NCBI RefSeq assembly: GCF_001708445.1
Contig: NZ_CP015637.1
Coordinates: 1-64,000 of the forward strand
Reading direction: 5' to 3'
DNA from: Pseudomonas fluorescens
GTDB lineage: Bacteria; Pseudomonadota; Gammaproteobacteria; Pseudomonadales; Pseudomonadaceae
DNA: 64,000 nucleotides
The notes beneath the pieces were generated by a model, which worked only from the letters and a program-made list of their open reading frames with translations, searched no databases and had not been told where the DNA came from. This document shows, piece by piece, positions 26,997-36,163 of this stretch. The translations under genes were made by a program, and so were the position numbers. Position 1 is the stretch's first letter; the number at the start of each line of letters is the position of its first letter.

Positions 26997-28655
26997 ATGC
27001 TGACCTTGCTCAATCTGCTTTCCGCCGTGACCCTCTTGATCTGGGGCACGCACATTGTCCGTACCGGCATCCTGCGGGTCTACGGTTCCAACTTGCGCCA
27101 AGTCATCGGACAGAACATGTCCAAGCGCTGGCTGGCATTTGTCGCCGGTATTCTGGTGACGGCCATGGTGCAAAGCAGCAACGCCACGGCGATGCTGGTG
27201 ACTTCGTTCGTCGGCCAAGGGCTGATGGGGCTGATGCCCGCCCTGGCGACCATGCTCGGTGCCGACGTCGGTACCGCACTGATGGCGCGGGTGCTGACGT
27301 TTGACCTGTCCTGGCTGTCGCCGCTGCTGATTTTTCTTGGGGTGATTTTCTTCCTGTCGCGCAAACAGACGCGGGCAGGGCAGTTGGGCCGGGTCGGAAT
27401 CGGCCTCGGGCTGATCATCCTCGCACTGCAACTGATCGTCGAAGCCGCCGGGCCCATTACCCATGCGCAAGGCGTGAAGGTGCTGTTTGCCTCGCTGACC
27501 GGCGACATCCTGCTCGACGCCTTGGTCGGCGCCTTGTTCGCGATGATTTCCTATTCCAGCCTCGCCGCTGTACTGCTGACCGCTACCCTGGCCGGCGCCG
27601 GGGTCATCGGCTTGCACGTGGCGATCGGCCTGGTGATTGGCGCCAACATTGGCAGTGGCGTGCTGGCCTTCCTCAGCACCAGCATGCAGAACGCCGCCGG
27701 CCGCCAAGTGGCCCTGGGCAGCCTGCTCTACAAACTGATTGGCCTGCTGCTGATCATCCCGGTGCTCGACCCGCTCGTACGCTGGATGGACGGCCTGGAC
27801 TACAGCGCCCAAGGCATGGTCATCACCTTCCACCTGCTCTACAACGTCAGCCGCTGCCTGATCCTGTTGCCGACCATCGGCCCGATGGCCCGGCTATGTG
27901 CCTGGCTGCTGCCCGAACGTGAAGAGGCCAACGGCAAGGCCAAGCCACGCCACCTCGACCTCGCGGCGCTGAGCACGCCGAGCCTGGCACTGGCCAACGC
28001 CGCGCGGGAAACCTTGCGCCTGGGCGACCTGATCGACAACATGCTGACCGCCATGCGTGAAGTATTGCGCGGAAAACAGACGGCCATCACCCAGGAAATG
28101 CGCAGCCTCAGCGACGACGTCGAGTCGCTCTACAGCGCGATCAAGCTCTACCTGGCGCAAATGCCCCGCGAAGACCTCAGCGAACAGGACAGCCGCCGCT
28201 GGGCAGAAATCATCGAACTGTCGATCAACCTGAAACTGGCTGGCGACCTGATCGAACGCATGCTGCGCAAAGTCCAACAGCAAAAAACCTCCCAGCGCCG
28301 CCAATTCTCTGAAGTGGGCCTGGAAGAACTCACCGGCCTGCACAGCCAACTGATCGCCAACCTGCGCCTGGGCCTGTCGGTGTTCCTCAGTGCCGACCCG
28401 GAAAGCGCTCGTCAACTGCTGCGCGAAAAGCGCCGCTTCCGCGCCCAGGAACGCCGCCTGGCACACGCTCACGTCAGCCGCTTGCAGCGCAAGATCGTAC
28501 AGAGCCTGGAGACCAGTTCCTTGCATCTGGAACTGATTGCCGACATGAAGCGCTTGAACTCATTGTTTTGCAGCAGTGCCTATGTCGTCTTGGAAACCTC
28601 CGACACCGGCGCACTTTCCACCGAAGATATTGCCGACATCACACATTCGCCCTGA
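26997..28655 (+). CDS. Na/Pi cotransporter family protein (NptA/YjbB-like)
   Basis: The protein has 552 residues. The N-terminal ~310 residues contain the two Na/Pi repeats with VQSSNATAMLVTSF and the second repeat YSSLAAVLLTATLAG plus GLVIGANIGSGVL. The C-terminal ~230 residues are a PhoU-like helical domain (about 330-540). E. coli YjbB of this build exports phosphate. The start ATG follows only a G-rich stretch. Inner membrane; monocistronic or leading into the M16 gene 57 bases later. Confidence 0.9.
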   Translation: MLTLLNLLSAVTLLIWGTHIVRTGILRVYGSNLRQVIGQNMSKRWLAFVAGILVTAMVQSSNATAMLVTSFVGQGLMGLMPALATMLGADVGTALMARVLTFDLSWLSPLLIFLGVIFFLSRKQTRAGQLGRVGIGLGLIILALQLIVEAAGPITHAQGVKVLFASLTGDILLDALVGALFAMISYSSLAAVLLTATLAGAGVIGLHVAIGLVIGANIGSGVLAFLSTSMQNAAGRQVALGSLLYKLIGLLLIIPVLDPLVRWMDGLDYSAQGMVITFHLLYNVSRCLILLPTIGPMARLCAWLLPEREEANGKAKPRHLDLAALSTPSLALANAARETLRLGDLIDNMLTAMREVLRGKQTAITQEMRSLSDDVESLYSAIKLYLAQMPREDLSEQDSRRWAEIIELSINLKLAGDLIERMLRKVQQQKTSQRRQFSEVGLEELTGLHSQLIANLRLGLSVFLSADPESARQLLREKRRFRAQERRLAHAHVSRLQRKIVQSLETSSLHLELIADMKRLNSLFCSSAYVVLETSDTGALSTEDIADITHSP

Positions 28656-28712
28656 ACGTACGGTGGCCCGTGAAGTCAGTTAAAACTGACCTCACTCGCC
28701 AGGAAGCTTGTT

Positions 28713-30095
28713 ATGCGTCGCCTGTTATTCGCTTGCCTGCTCATGGGCTCTGCACACGCCTTTGCCTTTGATCGCCTGCAGGTCGAGGGCTACACCTTGC
28801 CCAACGGCCTGCAGTTGCTGCTCAAACCGGGCACCGAACGTGGGCACGTGGCCATTCGCCTGGTGGTGGGCGTGGGCCTGGATGACTTCAGCTGCGAGGA
28901 CAAGGAACTGCCGCACCTGCTCGAACACCTGCTGTTCAGTGGCATCGACGGAGGCGGCGAAGGCGATCTGGAAGACCGCATGCAAGCCCTGGGCGGCGAG
29001 TGGAACGCCTACACCAGCAACGCCGACACCACCTTCGTGATCGAAGCCCCCGCGCAAAACCAGCGCAAGGTGCTGGACCTGCTGCTCGCCATCATCACCC
29101 GCACCACGCTGACCGACGCCAATATCAAAGCCGCCAAGCAAGTCGTCGAACGCGAGGACGGCGGTCACTACTCGCACCTGCAACGCCTGCTGGACCGCCA
29201 GGACCTGGGCCACACCGCCAGCAACCAATTGGCCGTCGAACTGGGGCTCAAATGTGCCGAACGCGCCGAGGTTGGCCAACTGACTCGCAACCAGCTGGAG
29301 CAACTGCGCAAAAATTGGTACGCCCCCAACAACATGACCCTGATCATCGTCGGCGACCTCGACAAGCTGCTGCCGGCCTACCTGGAACGCACCTATGGCG
29401 CGCTTGACCCGGTCGAGCCGACCGAGCACCTGGCCCTGCCGGAAATCCAACACGCCGCCGCCAGCCACCGCGACCTGATCCACGGCTGGGTCGGTGACAG
29501 CGCCAAACTGCACTGGCTGTTCCCCGAGCCGGTACTGGACGACCAGCATGATGAAACCTACGACCTGCTCAAGGATTATCTGGATTGGGCGCTGTACCGC
29601 CAACTGCGCCTCAAGCATGGGCTGTCCTACGGCCCCTGGAGCGAACGCGAAGTGCTCGGTGGTGTCGGTTTCCTGAGCCTGAACGCCGACCTCGAGCGCG
29701 ATAGCCTCCCTGCAGCCGAACAGGTGCTGCAAGACCTCAAGGCGCAATTGCTCAAGGACGGGCTCGACCCCACGGTATTCACCCGCCTCAAACAAGCCGC
29801 CATCGCTCGCCAGGCCTGGGCCGTGCAGGGCAACAGCGCCCTCGCCGACTACTACTGGAGCGCTTCGGGCGACTACAACAACGGGCGCTTCAGCGACCCG
29901 GTCAAACGCATCAAGGCCGTCAGCCTGGAGCAGACCAACCAGGCCATGCGCGAAGCGTTCAAGCAGCCAGGCTACTGGCGTATCGAGAAACCGCTGCTGA
30001 GCTACGACGGGCTGAGTTGGATCGGCGCCGGGGTGCTGGGGCTGATCGCCACTGTGTTGATCGGCATACGCCGCTATCGCAAACGGATCCTGTAA
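28713..30095 (+). CDS. M16 family zinc peptidase, membrane-anchored
   Basis: The protein has 460 residues with a signal peptide (1 to about 18, AHAFA). The inverted zinc motif HLLEH lies in LPHLLEHLLFSG (about 69-80), with the distal metal-ligand region VVEREDGGH near 145. A second M16-like half follows, and a C-terminal hydrophobic segment IGAGVLGLIATVLIGI with a basic tail (RRYRKRIL) anchors the protein. It is likely a periplasm-facing protease. Substrate unknown. AGGAA lies 7 bases before the ATG. Confidence 0.87.
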   Translation: MRRLLFACLLMGSAHAFAFDRLQVEGYTLPNGLQLLLKPGTERGHVAIRLVVGVGLDDFSCEDKELPHLLEHLLFSGIDGGGEGDLEDRMQALGGEWNAYTSNADTTFVIEAPAQNQRKVLDLLLAIITRTTLTDANIKAAKQVVEREDGGHYSHLQRLLDRQDLGHTASNQLAVELGLKCAERAEVGQLTRNQLEQLRKNWYAPNNMTLIIVGDLDKLLPAYLERTYGALDPVEPTEHLALPEIQHAAASHRDLIHGWVGDSAKLHWLFPEPVLDDQHDETYDLLKDYLDWALYRQLRLKHGLSYGPWSEREVLGGVGFLSLNADLERDSLPAAEQVLQDLKAQLLKDGLDPTVFTRLKQAAIARQAWAVQGNSALADYYWSASGDYNNGRFSDPVKRIKAVSLEQTNQAMREAFKQPGYWRIEKPLLSYDGLSWIGAGVLGLIATVLIGIRRYRKRIL

Positions 30096-30107
30096 TGAGG
30101 CACCCAA

Positions 30108-30143
30108 CCCAGGGCTAAGACGTTATTCTGTCTGGGATTTTTT
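30108..30143 (+). terminator. Possible terminator after the M16 peptidase gene
   Basis: CCCAG...CTGGG encloses AGAC...GTCT and is followed by ATTTTTT. The stem is interrupted, and the same bases could include the -10 (TATTCT) of the next gene. Confidence 0.4.
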
Positions 30144-30166
30144 CCTACGAAGACTGTGACTGCCGA

Positions 30167-31198
30167 ATGCCGAACCTGACTCACTACATCCAGCGCATCC
30201 TCGAACTGATGAAGCGCTACCCAGGGGTGATCGCACTCGGCGGTTTCATATCGGGGGTCAGCAGCTTCATCCTGGTGGACCGCCAGCAGGGCATGGCCAG
30301 CTGGATCGCAGTGATCATGCTGGTGAGCTGGCTGTGGCTGATGCTGGAAAACAGCTTTACCCAACTGTTCACCAAAGTCTTCAAGCGCGAAATCCCCGAA
30401 CCGCTGCTGCGCTATGCCACCCAGATGATCCACCAGGAAAGTCTGTTTTTTGTACTGCCGTTCTTTTTCGTCACCACCACCTGGAACAGCGGCCAGTCGA
30501 TGTTCACCGGGCTGCTTGGCGCGGCGGCGCTGGTGTCGATCACCGACCCGCTGTACTACAAGTGGCTGGCGCCCAAGCGCTCGCTGTTCCTTGCACTGCA
30601 TACCCTGACCCTGTTCGCCGCACTGCTGACCGCGCTGCCGATCATCCTGCACCTGACGACGGCCGAGAGCTACAAGCTCGCCCTCGGCGTGGCCATGGTG
30701 CTGTCGATACCAAGCCTGGCAGTGAGCTTGCCACTGCGCAGCCTCAAAGGCTGGGCGATGCTGCTGGGTGTCACGGCTGCCATTGGCTGCGCCGGCTGGT
30801 TCCTGCGCAGTTGGGTACCACCGGCAACCCTGTGGATGACCGAAGTGGCCATCAGCACCCAATTGCAAGACCGCACGCCGGGCGATGACCTCACCGAAGT
30901 CAGCGCCGCCCAACTGCGCAGCGGCGGCCTGTATGCCTATACCGCGATCAACGCACCACGCGGGCTGGATGAGCGGATCTACCACGTATGGAAATTCAAC
31001 GGCAAAGAAGTCGACCGTATTGCCCTGGATATCCATGGTGGGCGCAAGGAAGGTTACCGCGCCTGGACGCACAAGCAGAACTTCCCGCCCGACGCGGTGG
31101 GCCGCTGGCAAGTGCGTGTGTTGACCGAAGACGGACAGGTGATCGGTGTGTTGCGTTTCAAAGTGACTGACACAGCACAAACGGACAACCCAAAGTAG
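30167..31198 (+). CDS. DUF5924/DUF2914 membrane protein
   Basis: The protein has 343 residues. About six or seven hydrophobic segments (residues 15-225) form the DUF5924 part. A C-terminal DUF2914 domain of about 100 residues follows (VAISTQLQDRTPGDDLTE; HVWKFNGKEVDRIALDIHGGRKEGYRAWTHKQNF), predicted to lie outside the inner membrane. Function unknown. It sits between the M16 protease and the MCE operon; the gap to each is 71 and 53 bases, so co-transcription is possible but not shown. Confidence 0.78.
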   Translation: MPNLTHYIQRILELMKRYPGVIALGGFISGVSSFILVDRQQGMASWIAVIMLVSWLWLMLENSFTQLFTKVFKREIPEPLLRYATQMIHQESLFFVLPFFFVTTTWNSGQSMFTGLLGAAALVSITDPLYYKWLAPKRSLFLALHTLTLFAALLTALPIILHLTTAESYKLALGVAMVLSIPSLAVSLPLRSLKGWAMLLGVTAAIGCAGWFLRSWVPPATLWMTEVAISTQLQDRTPGDDLTEVSAAQLRSGGLYAYTAINAPRGLDERIYHVWKFNGKEVDRIALDIHGGRKEGYRAWTHKQNFPPDAVGRWQVRVLTEDGQVIGVLRFKVTDTAQTDNPK

Positions 31199-31251
31199 GC
31201 TATATCGTGCTATTACGTAGGCATTGTGGATAGCAGACAAGCTCGGAGCTT

Positions 31252-32400
31252 ATGACCAGTAGCACCACGGCCGGCACAGCCCACCTCGATACGTCCACCG
31301 CTCCTCCGTTGCTCAGGATTACGGGGGACTGGACGCTTGCCCACTACGCCAACCTGAAGAAGCTGTCAGACAAACTCGACGGCCAATACGACGCTGGCGC
31401 GCGCATCGACCTCAATGGCCTGGGCGCCCTGGACACGGCCGGTGCTTCGCTGCTGGTGGAGCTGCTGGGCCCGGCCCGCATTGAGCAATCGACCGAACAG
31501 ACCGATTGCAGCCTGTCCACCGCCGACCGCGCGCTGCTCAAGACCGTCTACCGCTCACTCAATGATTTCTGCGTGCCGGAGAAAGCCCCGGAGGAGGCCA
31601 CCGGCATCCAGGTGCTGGCGCGTATCGGCCGCGCTGTGGATGCGGTCTGGCAGGACAGCAAGCAACTGTTGGGCTTTATCGGCCTGATCCTTGAGACCTT
31701 CGCCCGTAGCATCTTGCGCCCCAAGCGCTGGCGCGTGACCCCCATGGTCGCCCACATCGAACAGACCGGCCTGGACGCCGCGCCCATCGTTGCCTTGCTG
31801 ACGTTTCTGGTGGGCGCCGTGGTGGCCTTCCTCGGTGCCACAGTGCTCAAAAGCTTCGGCGCGACCGTTTTTACCGTGGACCTGGTGGCGTTTTCCTTCC
31901 TGCGGGAATTCGGCGTGCTGCTCACCGCAATCCTGATCGCCGGTCGCACCGCCAGTTCGTTTACCGCGCAGATCGGCTCGATGAAAGCCAACGAAGAAAT
32001 CGACGCCATCCGCACCCTGGGCCTGGACCCAATGGAACTGCTGGTATTGCCACGCGTGCTGGCGCTGCTGGTAGCGCTGCCGATGCTGACGTTCCTGGCG
32101 ATGCTCTCGGGGATTGTCGGCGGTGGGGTGGTGTGTGCCGTGACCCTGGATATTTCGCCGGCGATGTTCCTCTCCCTGCTGCAATCGGACATTGGCGTAC
32201 AGCATTTCCTGGTGGGCATGGTGAAAGCGCCGATCTTCGCCTTCCTGATTGCCGCCATCGGTTGCCTGGAAGGCTTCAAGGTCAGCGGCAGCGCGGAGTC
32301 AGTCGGCGCCCACACCACGTCCAGCGTGGTGCAATCGATCTTTGTGGTGATTCTGCTGGATGCGGTCGCCGCGCTGTTCTTCATGGAGATGAACTGGTGA
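31252..32400 (+). CDS. MlaE-family permease with N-terminal STAS domain
   Basis: The protein has 382 residues. Residues about 15-110 form a STAS (MlaB-like) domain (LRITGDWTLAHYANL; IDLNGLGALDTAGASLLVELLG). Residues 130-382 form an MlaE/YrbE permease with FLREFGVLLTAILIAGRTASSFTAQIGSMKANEEIDAIRTLG and VGMVKAPIFAFLIAAIGC. It is the inner-membrane channel of an MCE-type phospholipid transporter. Fusion of STAS to MlaE replaces a separate MlaB. GGAG lies 3 bases before the ATG. First gene of a four-gene operon; its stop overlaps the next start (GTGA). Confidence 0.92.
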   Translation: MTSSTTAGTAHLDTSTAPPLLRITGDWTLAHYANLKKLSDKLDGQYDAGARIDLNGLGALDTAGASLLVELLGPARIEQSTEQTDCSLSTADRALLKTVYRSLNDFCVPEKAPEEATGIQVLARIGRAVDAVWQDSKQLLGFIGLILETFARSILRPKRWRVTPMVAHIEQTGLDAAPIVALLTFLVGAVVAFLGATVLKSFGATVFTVDLVAFSFLREFGVLLTAILIAGRTASSFTAQIGSMKANEEIDAIRTLGLDPMELLVLPRVLALLVALPMLTFLAMLSGIVGGGVVCAVTLDISPAMFLSLLQSDIGVQHFLVGMVKAPIFAFLIAAIGCLEGFKVSGSAESVGAHTTSSVVQSIFVVILLDAVAALFFMEMNW

Positions 32401-33200
32401 GTCGCCTACCCCGAGCCCCCAGCGAGGCGGTGATCGAGGTCCGTGGACTGTGCAATCGCTTTGGCCGCCAGAGCGTGCACGAGAACCTCGACCTGGATTT
32501 GTACAAGGGCGAAATTCTCGCAGTGGTCGGCGGCTCCGGCAGCGGCAAGTCCGTGTTGTTACGCAGCATCGTCGGCCTGCGTCGGCCCAGCGAAGGCGAG
32601 GTGCGGGTATTCGGCAAAAACCTGCCGAGCCTGCCGGAGCATGAACGCTCCCTGGTGGAACGGCGCTTTGGCGTACTGTTCCAGAAGGGCGCGCTGTTTT
32701 CCTCGCTGACGGTCACCGAGAACGTCGCGCTGCCGCTGATCGAACACGCCGGCCTGAGCCGCGCCGATGCCGAACACCTGGCGGCGGTCAAACTGGCCCT
32801 GGCCGGCTTGCCACTGTCGGCAGCCGACAAATACCCGGCGTCGCTGTCCGGCGGCATGATCAAGCGCGCCGCCCTGGCCAGGGCCCTGGCGCTGGACCCG
32901 GACATCCTGTTTCTCGACGAACCCACCGCCGGCCTCGACCCGATTGGCGCGGCGCAATTCGACCAACTGATCCTGACCCTGCGCGATGCCCTGGGCCTGA
33001 GCGTGTTCCTGGTCACCCATGACCTCGACACGCTGTACACCATCACCGACCGCGTGGCTGTGCTGGCGCAGAAGAAAGTGCTGGTGGCCGACGCCATCGA
33101 TGTCGTCTCGGAAACGAACGACGCCTGGATTCACGAATATTTCCACGGCCCCCGGGGCCGCGCGGCATTGGATGCCGCTCAACCGCTCAACGAGGTATGA
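32397..33200 (+). CDS. MCE/Mla-type ABC transporter ATP-binding protein
   Basis: The protein has 267 residues. Walker A VVGGSGSGKSVLLRSI, ABC signature LSGGMIKRAALARALALDP, Walker B DILFLDEPTAGLDP and the H-loop VTHDLDTLY are all present, as in MlaF. The ATPase powers lipid movement by the MlaE-type permease encoded just upstream. The GTG start at 32397 overlaps the permease stop; a frame extending to 32133 is only antiparallel read-through of the permease gene. Cytoplasmic. Confidence 0.92.
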   Translation: MSRLPRAPSEAVIEVRGLCNRFGRQSVHENLDLDLYKGEILAVVGGSGSGKSVLLRSIVGLRRPSEGEVRVFGKNLPSLPEHERSLVERRFGVLFQKGALFSSLTVTENVALPLIEHAGLSRADAEHLAAVKLALAGLPLSAADKYPASLSGGMIKRAALARALALDPDILFLDEPTAGLDPIGAAQFDQLILTLRDALGLSVFLVTHDLDTLYTITDRVAVLAQKKVLVADAIDVVSETNDAWIHEYFHGPRGRAALDAAQPLNEV

Positions 33201-33201
33201 C

Positions 33202-34140
33202 ATGGAAACCCGAGCCCATCATGTGATGATCGGTCTGTTCAGCGTGATCGTGGTGGTCGGCGCGATGCTGTTTGGCCTGTGGCTGGCCAAGTCCAGCGTC
33301 GACACCGCTTTCGAGGATTACGAAGTGATCTTCAACGAGGCGGTCAGCGGCCTGTCCCAGGGCAGCTCGGTGCAGTACAGCGGGATCAAGGTGGGTGATG
33401 TGATCAGCCTGCGCCTGGACCCGAACGACCCGCGCCGCGTGCTCGCGCGCATCCGCCTCTCTGGCCAGACGCCGATCAAGGAAGACACCCAGGCCAAGTT
33501 GGCCCTGACCGGCATCACCGGTACTTCAATCATCCAGCTCAGCGGTGGCACGCCACAAAGCCCGAAACTCAAGGGCAAGGACGGCAACCTGCCAGAAATC
33601 ATCGCGTCGCCGTCGCCCATCGCGCGGCTGTTGAATAACAGCAACGACTTGATGACCAGCATCAACCTGCTGCTGCACAACGCCAACGACATGTTCTCGG
33701 CGCAGAACGTCGAGCGCATCAGCAATACCCTGGATCATCTGGAACAAACTACCGGTGCGATTGCCGACCAGCGTGGCGATATCAAGGTGGTCATGCAGCA
33801 ACTGATGCAGGTCAGCAAACAAGCCGGTGCCGCCCTGGAGCAGACCACCGCGCTGATGCGCAATGCCAACGGCCTGCTCAACGATCAAGGCAAGCAGGTA
33901 TTCGGCAGCGCCGAGCAAGCCATGAAATCCCTTGAGCAGAGCACCGCGACCATCAATACCTTGCTGACTGACAACAAGGATTCGGTGAACAGCGGCATGC
34001 AAGGTCTTAACGAACTGGCGCCGGCCGTGCGCGAACTGCGCGAAACCCTCGGCTCGCTGCGCGCCATCTCCCGTCGCCTGGAAGCCAACCCCAGTGGCTA
34101 CCTGCTGGGCAGCGACAAGAACAAGGAGTTCACGCCATGA
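33202..34140 (+). CDS. MlaD-family MCE domain protein
   Basis: The protein has 312 residues. One N-terminal membrane helix (10-30, MIGLFSVIVVVGAMLFGLWLA) is followed by an MCE domain (about 38-120; YEVIFNEAVSGLSQGSSVQYSGIKVGDV). The long C-terminal part is helical with many N/Q/S/T residues (about 150-300), likely a needle or coiled coil in the periplasm. It is expected to carry lipid between membranes. It starts 1 base after the ATPase stop, and its end overlaps the lipoprotein start (ATGA). Confidence 0.92.
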   Translation: METRAHHVMIGLFSVIVVVGAMLFGLWLAKSSVDTAFEDYEVIFNEAVSGLSQGSSVQYSGIKVGDVISLRLDPNDPRRVLARIRLSGQTPIKEDTQAKLALTGITGTSIIQLSGGTPQSPKLKGKDGNLPEIIASPSPIARLLNNSNDLMTSINLLLHNANDMFSAQNVERISNTLDHLEQTTGAIADQRGDIKVVMQQLMQVSKQAGAALEQTTALMRNANGLLNDQGKQVFGSAEQAMKSLEQSTATINTLLTDNKDSVNSGMQGLNELAPAVRELRETLGSLRAISRRLEANPSGYLLGSDKNKEFTP

Positions 34141-34748
34141 AGCATGCTTACCAAATAATGGCCCCTGTGGCCCTGGCGCTGCTCGGCGCGTGCTCGATCC
34201 TGCCCAAGGCGGATCCGTCGGACACCTACCGACTGCCCTCGGCCCAGGCCGCCCACCAGGGAGCACCGGTCAGTTGGTCGCTGCGCCTGACCAAGCCGCA
34301 GACCAGTGAGTTCCTCGACAGCCCGCGCATCGCCGTGGTGCCCAATGGCGATTTGATCAGCAGCTATGCGAACTCACGCTGGAGCGATCCGGCGCCCGTG
34401 CTGTTGCGTAATCGCCTGTTGGACGGGTTCCAGCGCGATGGGCGAGTGACGCTGTTGAGCACCGACGACACCAACCTGCAGGCCGACTATGAGCTGGGCG
34501 GACAGTTGCAGGCGTTCCAGAGTGAATACCGGGGCAGTGCGGTGGACGTGTTGATCCGCCTCGACGCACGCCTGGTGCGTGGGAGTGATCAGCGGATTAT
34601 TGCCAGCCGGCGGTTTGAAGTGCGCCAGGCAGTGACGAACACCCAAGTGCCGGCGGTGGTGGCGGCTTTTGGCCAAGCCGGGGATCAGTTGAACAGGCAG
34701 GTGGTGGAATGGGTTGTTCAGCAGGGTAACGGTACTGTGAAACGCTGA
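34137..34748 (+). CDS. ABC transport auxiliary lipoprotein (PqiC-like)
   Basis: The protein has 203 residues with a lipoprotein signal, PVALALLGACSIL. The ABC_trans_aux domain follows: DTYRLPSAQAAHQG near the N-terminus, LDSPRIAVVPNGDLISSYANSRWSDPAPVLLRNRLLDGF in the middle. By analogy with PqiC it sits in the outer membrane and receives the MCE protein end. Last gene of the operon; a REPIN follows 8 bases later. Confidence 0.9.
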   Translation: MKHAYQIMAPVALALLGACSILPKADPSDTYRLPSAQAAHQGAPVSWSLRLTKPQTSEFLDSPRIAVVPNGDLISSYANSRWSDPAPVLLRNRLLDGFQRDGRVTLLSTDDTNLQADYELGGQLQAFQSEYRGSAVDVLIRLDARLVRGSDQRIIASRRFEVRQAVTNTQVPAVVAAFGQAGDQLNRQVVEWVVQQGNGTVKR

Positions 34749-34755
34749 GGGCCTC

Positions 34756-34827
34756 ATCGGGGGCAAGCCCCCTCCCACATTTTGAATGTGTTCACAGATC
34801 AACATGTGGGAGGGGCTTGCTCCCGAT
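34756..34827. repeat. REPIN (paired REP) after the MCE operon
   Basis: ATCGGGGGCAAGCCCCCTCC and the inverse GGAGGGGCTTGCTCCCGAT (one or two differences) face each other about 30 bases apart. The pair lies between convergent genes. Confidence 0.88.
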
Positions 34828-34838
34828 AGCATCCAGCC

Positions 34839-36068
34839 TTAACCGAAGAACCAGTAGCACACCGCAATCGCCGCCACTACGCCAGCAAACTCAGCCAGCA
34901 ACGCACACCCTACGGCATGCCGCGCCCGCTGGATGCCCACCGAACCGAAGTACACCGCCAACACATAAAAGGTGGTTTCCGTACTGCCCTGAATCGTCGC
35001 CGCCACCAACGCCGGGAAACTGTCCACCCCCTGCGTCTGCATGGTCTCAATCAACATCGCCCGGGCCGCGCTGCCGGAGAATGGCTTGACCATCGCGGTC
35101 GGCAGGGCATCGACAAAGCGCGTGTCCATACCGGTCCAGGCCACCACGTGGCGAATGCCTTCAAGGCCGAAGTCCAGTGCACCGGAGGCGCGCAACACGC
35201 CCACCGCGCAAAGCATCGCCACCAGATACGGCAGCAGGTTCTTGGCAACATCGAAGCCCTCCTTGGCCCCTTCGACAAACGCCTCGTACACCTTCACCTT
35301 GCGCAACGCACCGATCACCACGAACAGCATGATCAGGCCGAACAGCGTCAGGTTGCCGAGGATAGAGGACAGGCCGGCCAATGCGGTGGCTGACAAGGTC
35401 GCCAGCAACGCCATGAAACCACCCAGCACCAGCGCACCAGGAATCAGGTACGCCAACACCACCGGGTCCCACAGCCGCAGGCGCTGCATGATCGCGACCG
35501 ACAACAAGCCCACCAGCGTCGACGCACTGGTGGCCAGCAGAATCGGCAGGAATACCAGCGTGGGGTCGGCAGCGCCTTGCTGGGCGCGGTACATGAAGAT
35601 GGTCACCGGTAACAACGTCAACGATGATGCGTTCAGCACCAGAAACAGGATCTGCGCGTTACTCGCGGTGTTGGGGATAGGGTTGAGTTCCTGCAACGCC
35701 TTCATGGCTTTCAGGCCAATGGGCGTCGCGGCGTTGTCCAGGCCCAGGCCGTTGGCGGCGAAGTTGAGCGTGATCAAACCGATGGCAGGGTGGCCGGCGG
35801 GCACTTCCGGCATCAGGCGGCGAAACAGCGGGCCAAGGGCCTTGGCCAGCCAGTCGACAATCCCGGCTTTTTCGGCAATCCGCAGGAAGCCCAGCCACAA
35901 CGTCAGGGTGCCGAACAGCAGCACCATCACTTCCACCGACAACTTGGCCATGGCGAAAATACTTTCCACCATCGCCGCAAAAATACCGGCGTTACCGCCG
36001 ATCAGCCATTGCGCCAGTGCCGACACCATTGCCACGACAAAGAAGCCAAGCCACAGGCCATTGAGCAT
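34839..36068 (-). CDS. SpmA-SpmB-like fused nucleoside-recognition (Gate) domain protein
   Basis: The protein has 409 residues and about 10 hydrophobic segments. The N-terminal half resembles SpmA (MLNGLWLGFFVVAMVSAL; LNFAANGLGLDNAATPIGLKAM). The C-terminal half resembles SpmB (VEGAKEGFDVAKNLLPYLVAMLCAVGVL; IQGSTETTFYVLAVYFG). In Bacillus these are two spore-maturation proteins; Pseudomonas does not sporulate, so the role here is unknown, perhaps transport. The ATG is at 36068 with GGGGGA upstream. Confidence 0.88.
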   Translation of the reverse strand: MLNGLWLGFFVVAMVSALAQWLIGGNAGIFAAMVESIFAMAKLSVEVMVLLFGTLTLWLGFLRIAEKAGIVDWLAKALGPLFRRLMPEVPAGHPAIGLITLNFAANGLGLDNAATPIGLKAMKALQELNPIPNTASNAQILFLVLNASSLTLLPVTIFMYRAQQGAADPTLVFLPILLATSASTLVGLLSVAIMQRLRLWDPVVLAYLIPGALVLGGFMALLATLSATALAGLSSILGNLTLFGLIMLFVVIGALRKVKVYEAFVEGAKEGFDVAKNLLPYLVAMLCAVGVLRASGALDFGLEGIRHVVAWTGMDTRFVDALPTAMVKPFSGSAARAMLIETMQTQGVDSFPALVAATIQGSTETTFYVLAVYFGSVGIQRARHAVGCALLAEFAGVVAAIAVCYWFFG

Positions 36069-36121
36069 CAGTTGAATCCCCCGAAAGATGGGGCGAATGA
36101 TAGCGGGGCTGGCAGAAACGA

Positions 36122-36149
36122 CAAACCCCGGATTTCCCGGGGTTTGTTT
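36122..36149. terminator. Hairpin terminator after gltP
   Basis: AAACCCCGG and CCGGGGTTT pair around GATTTC. On the minus strand it lies 15 bases beyond the gltP stop and is followed by a broken T stretch. Confidence 0.8.
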
Positions 36150-36163
36150 CGTTCACGCGGGTT

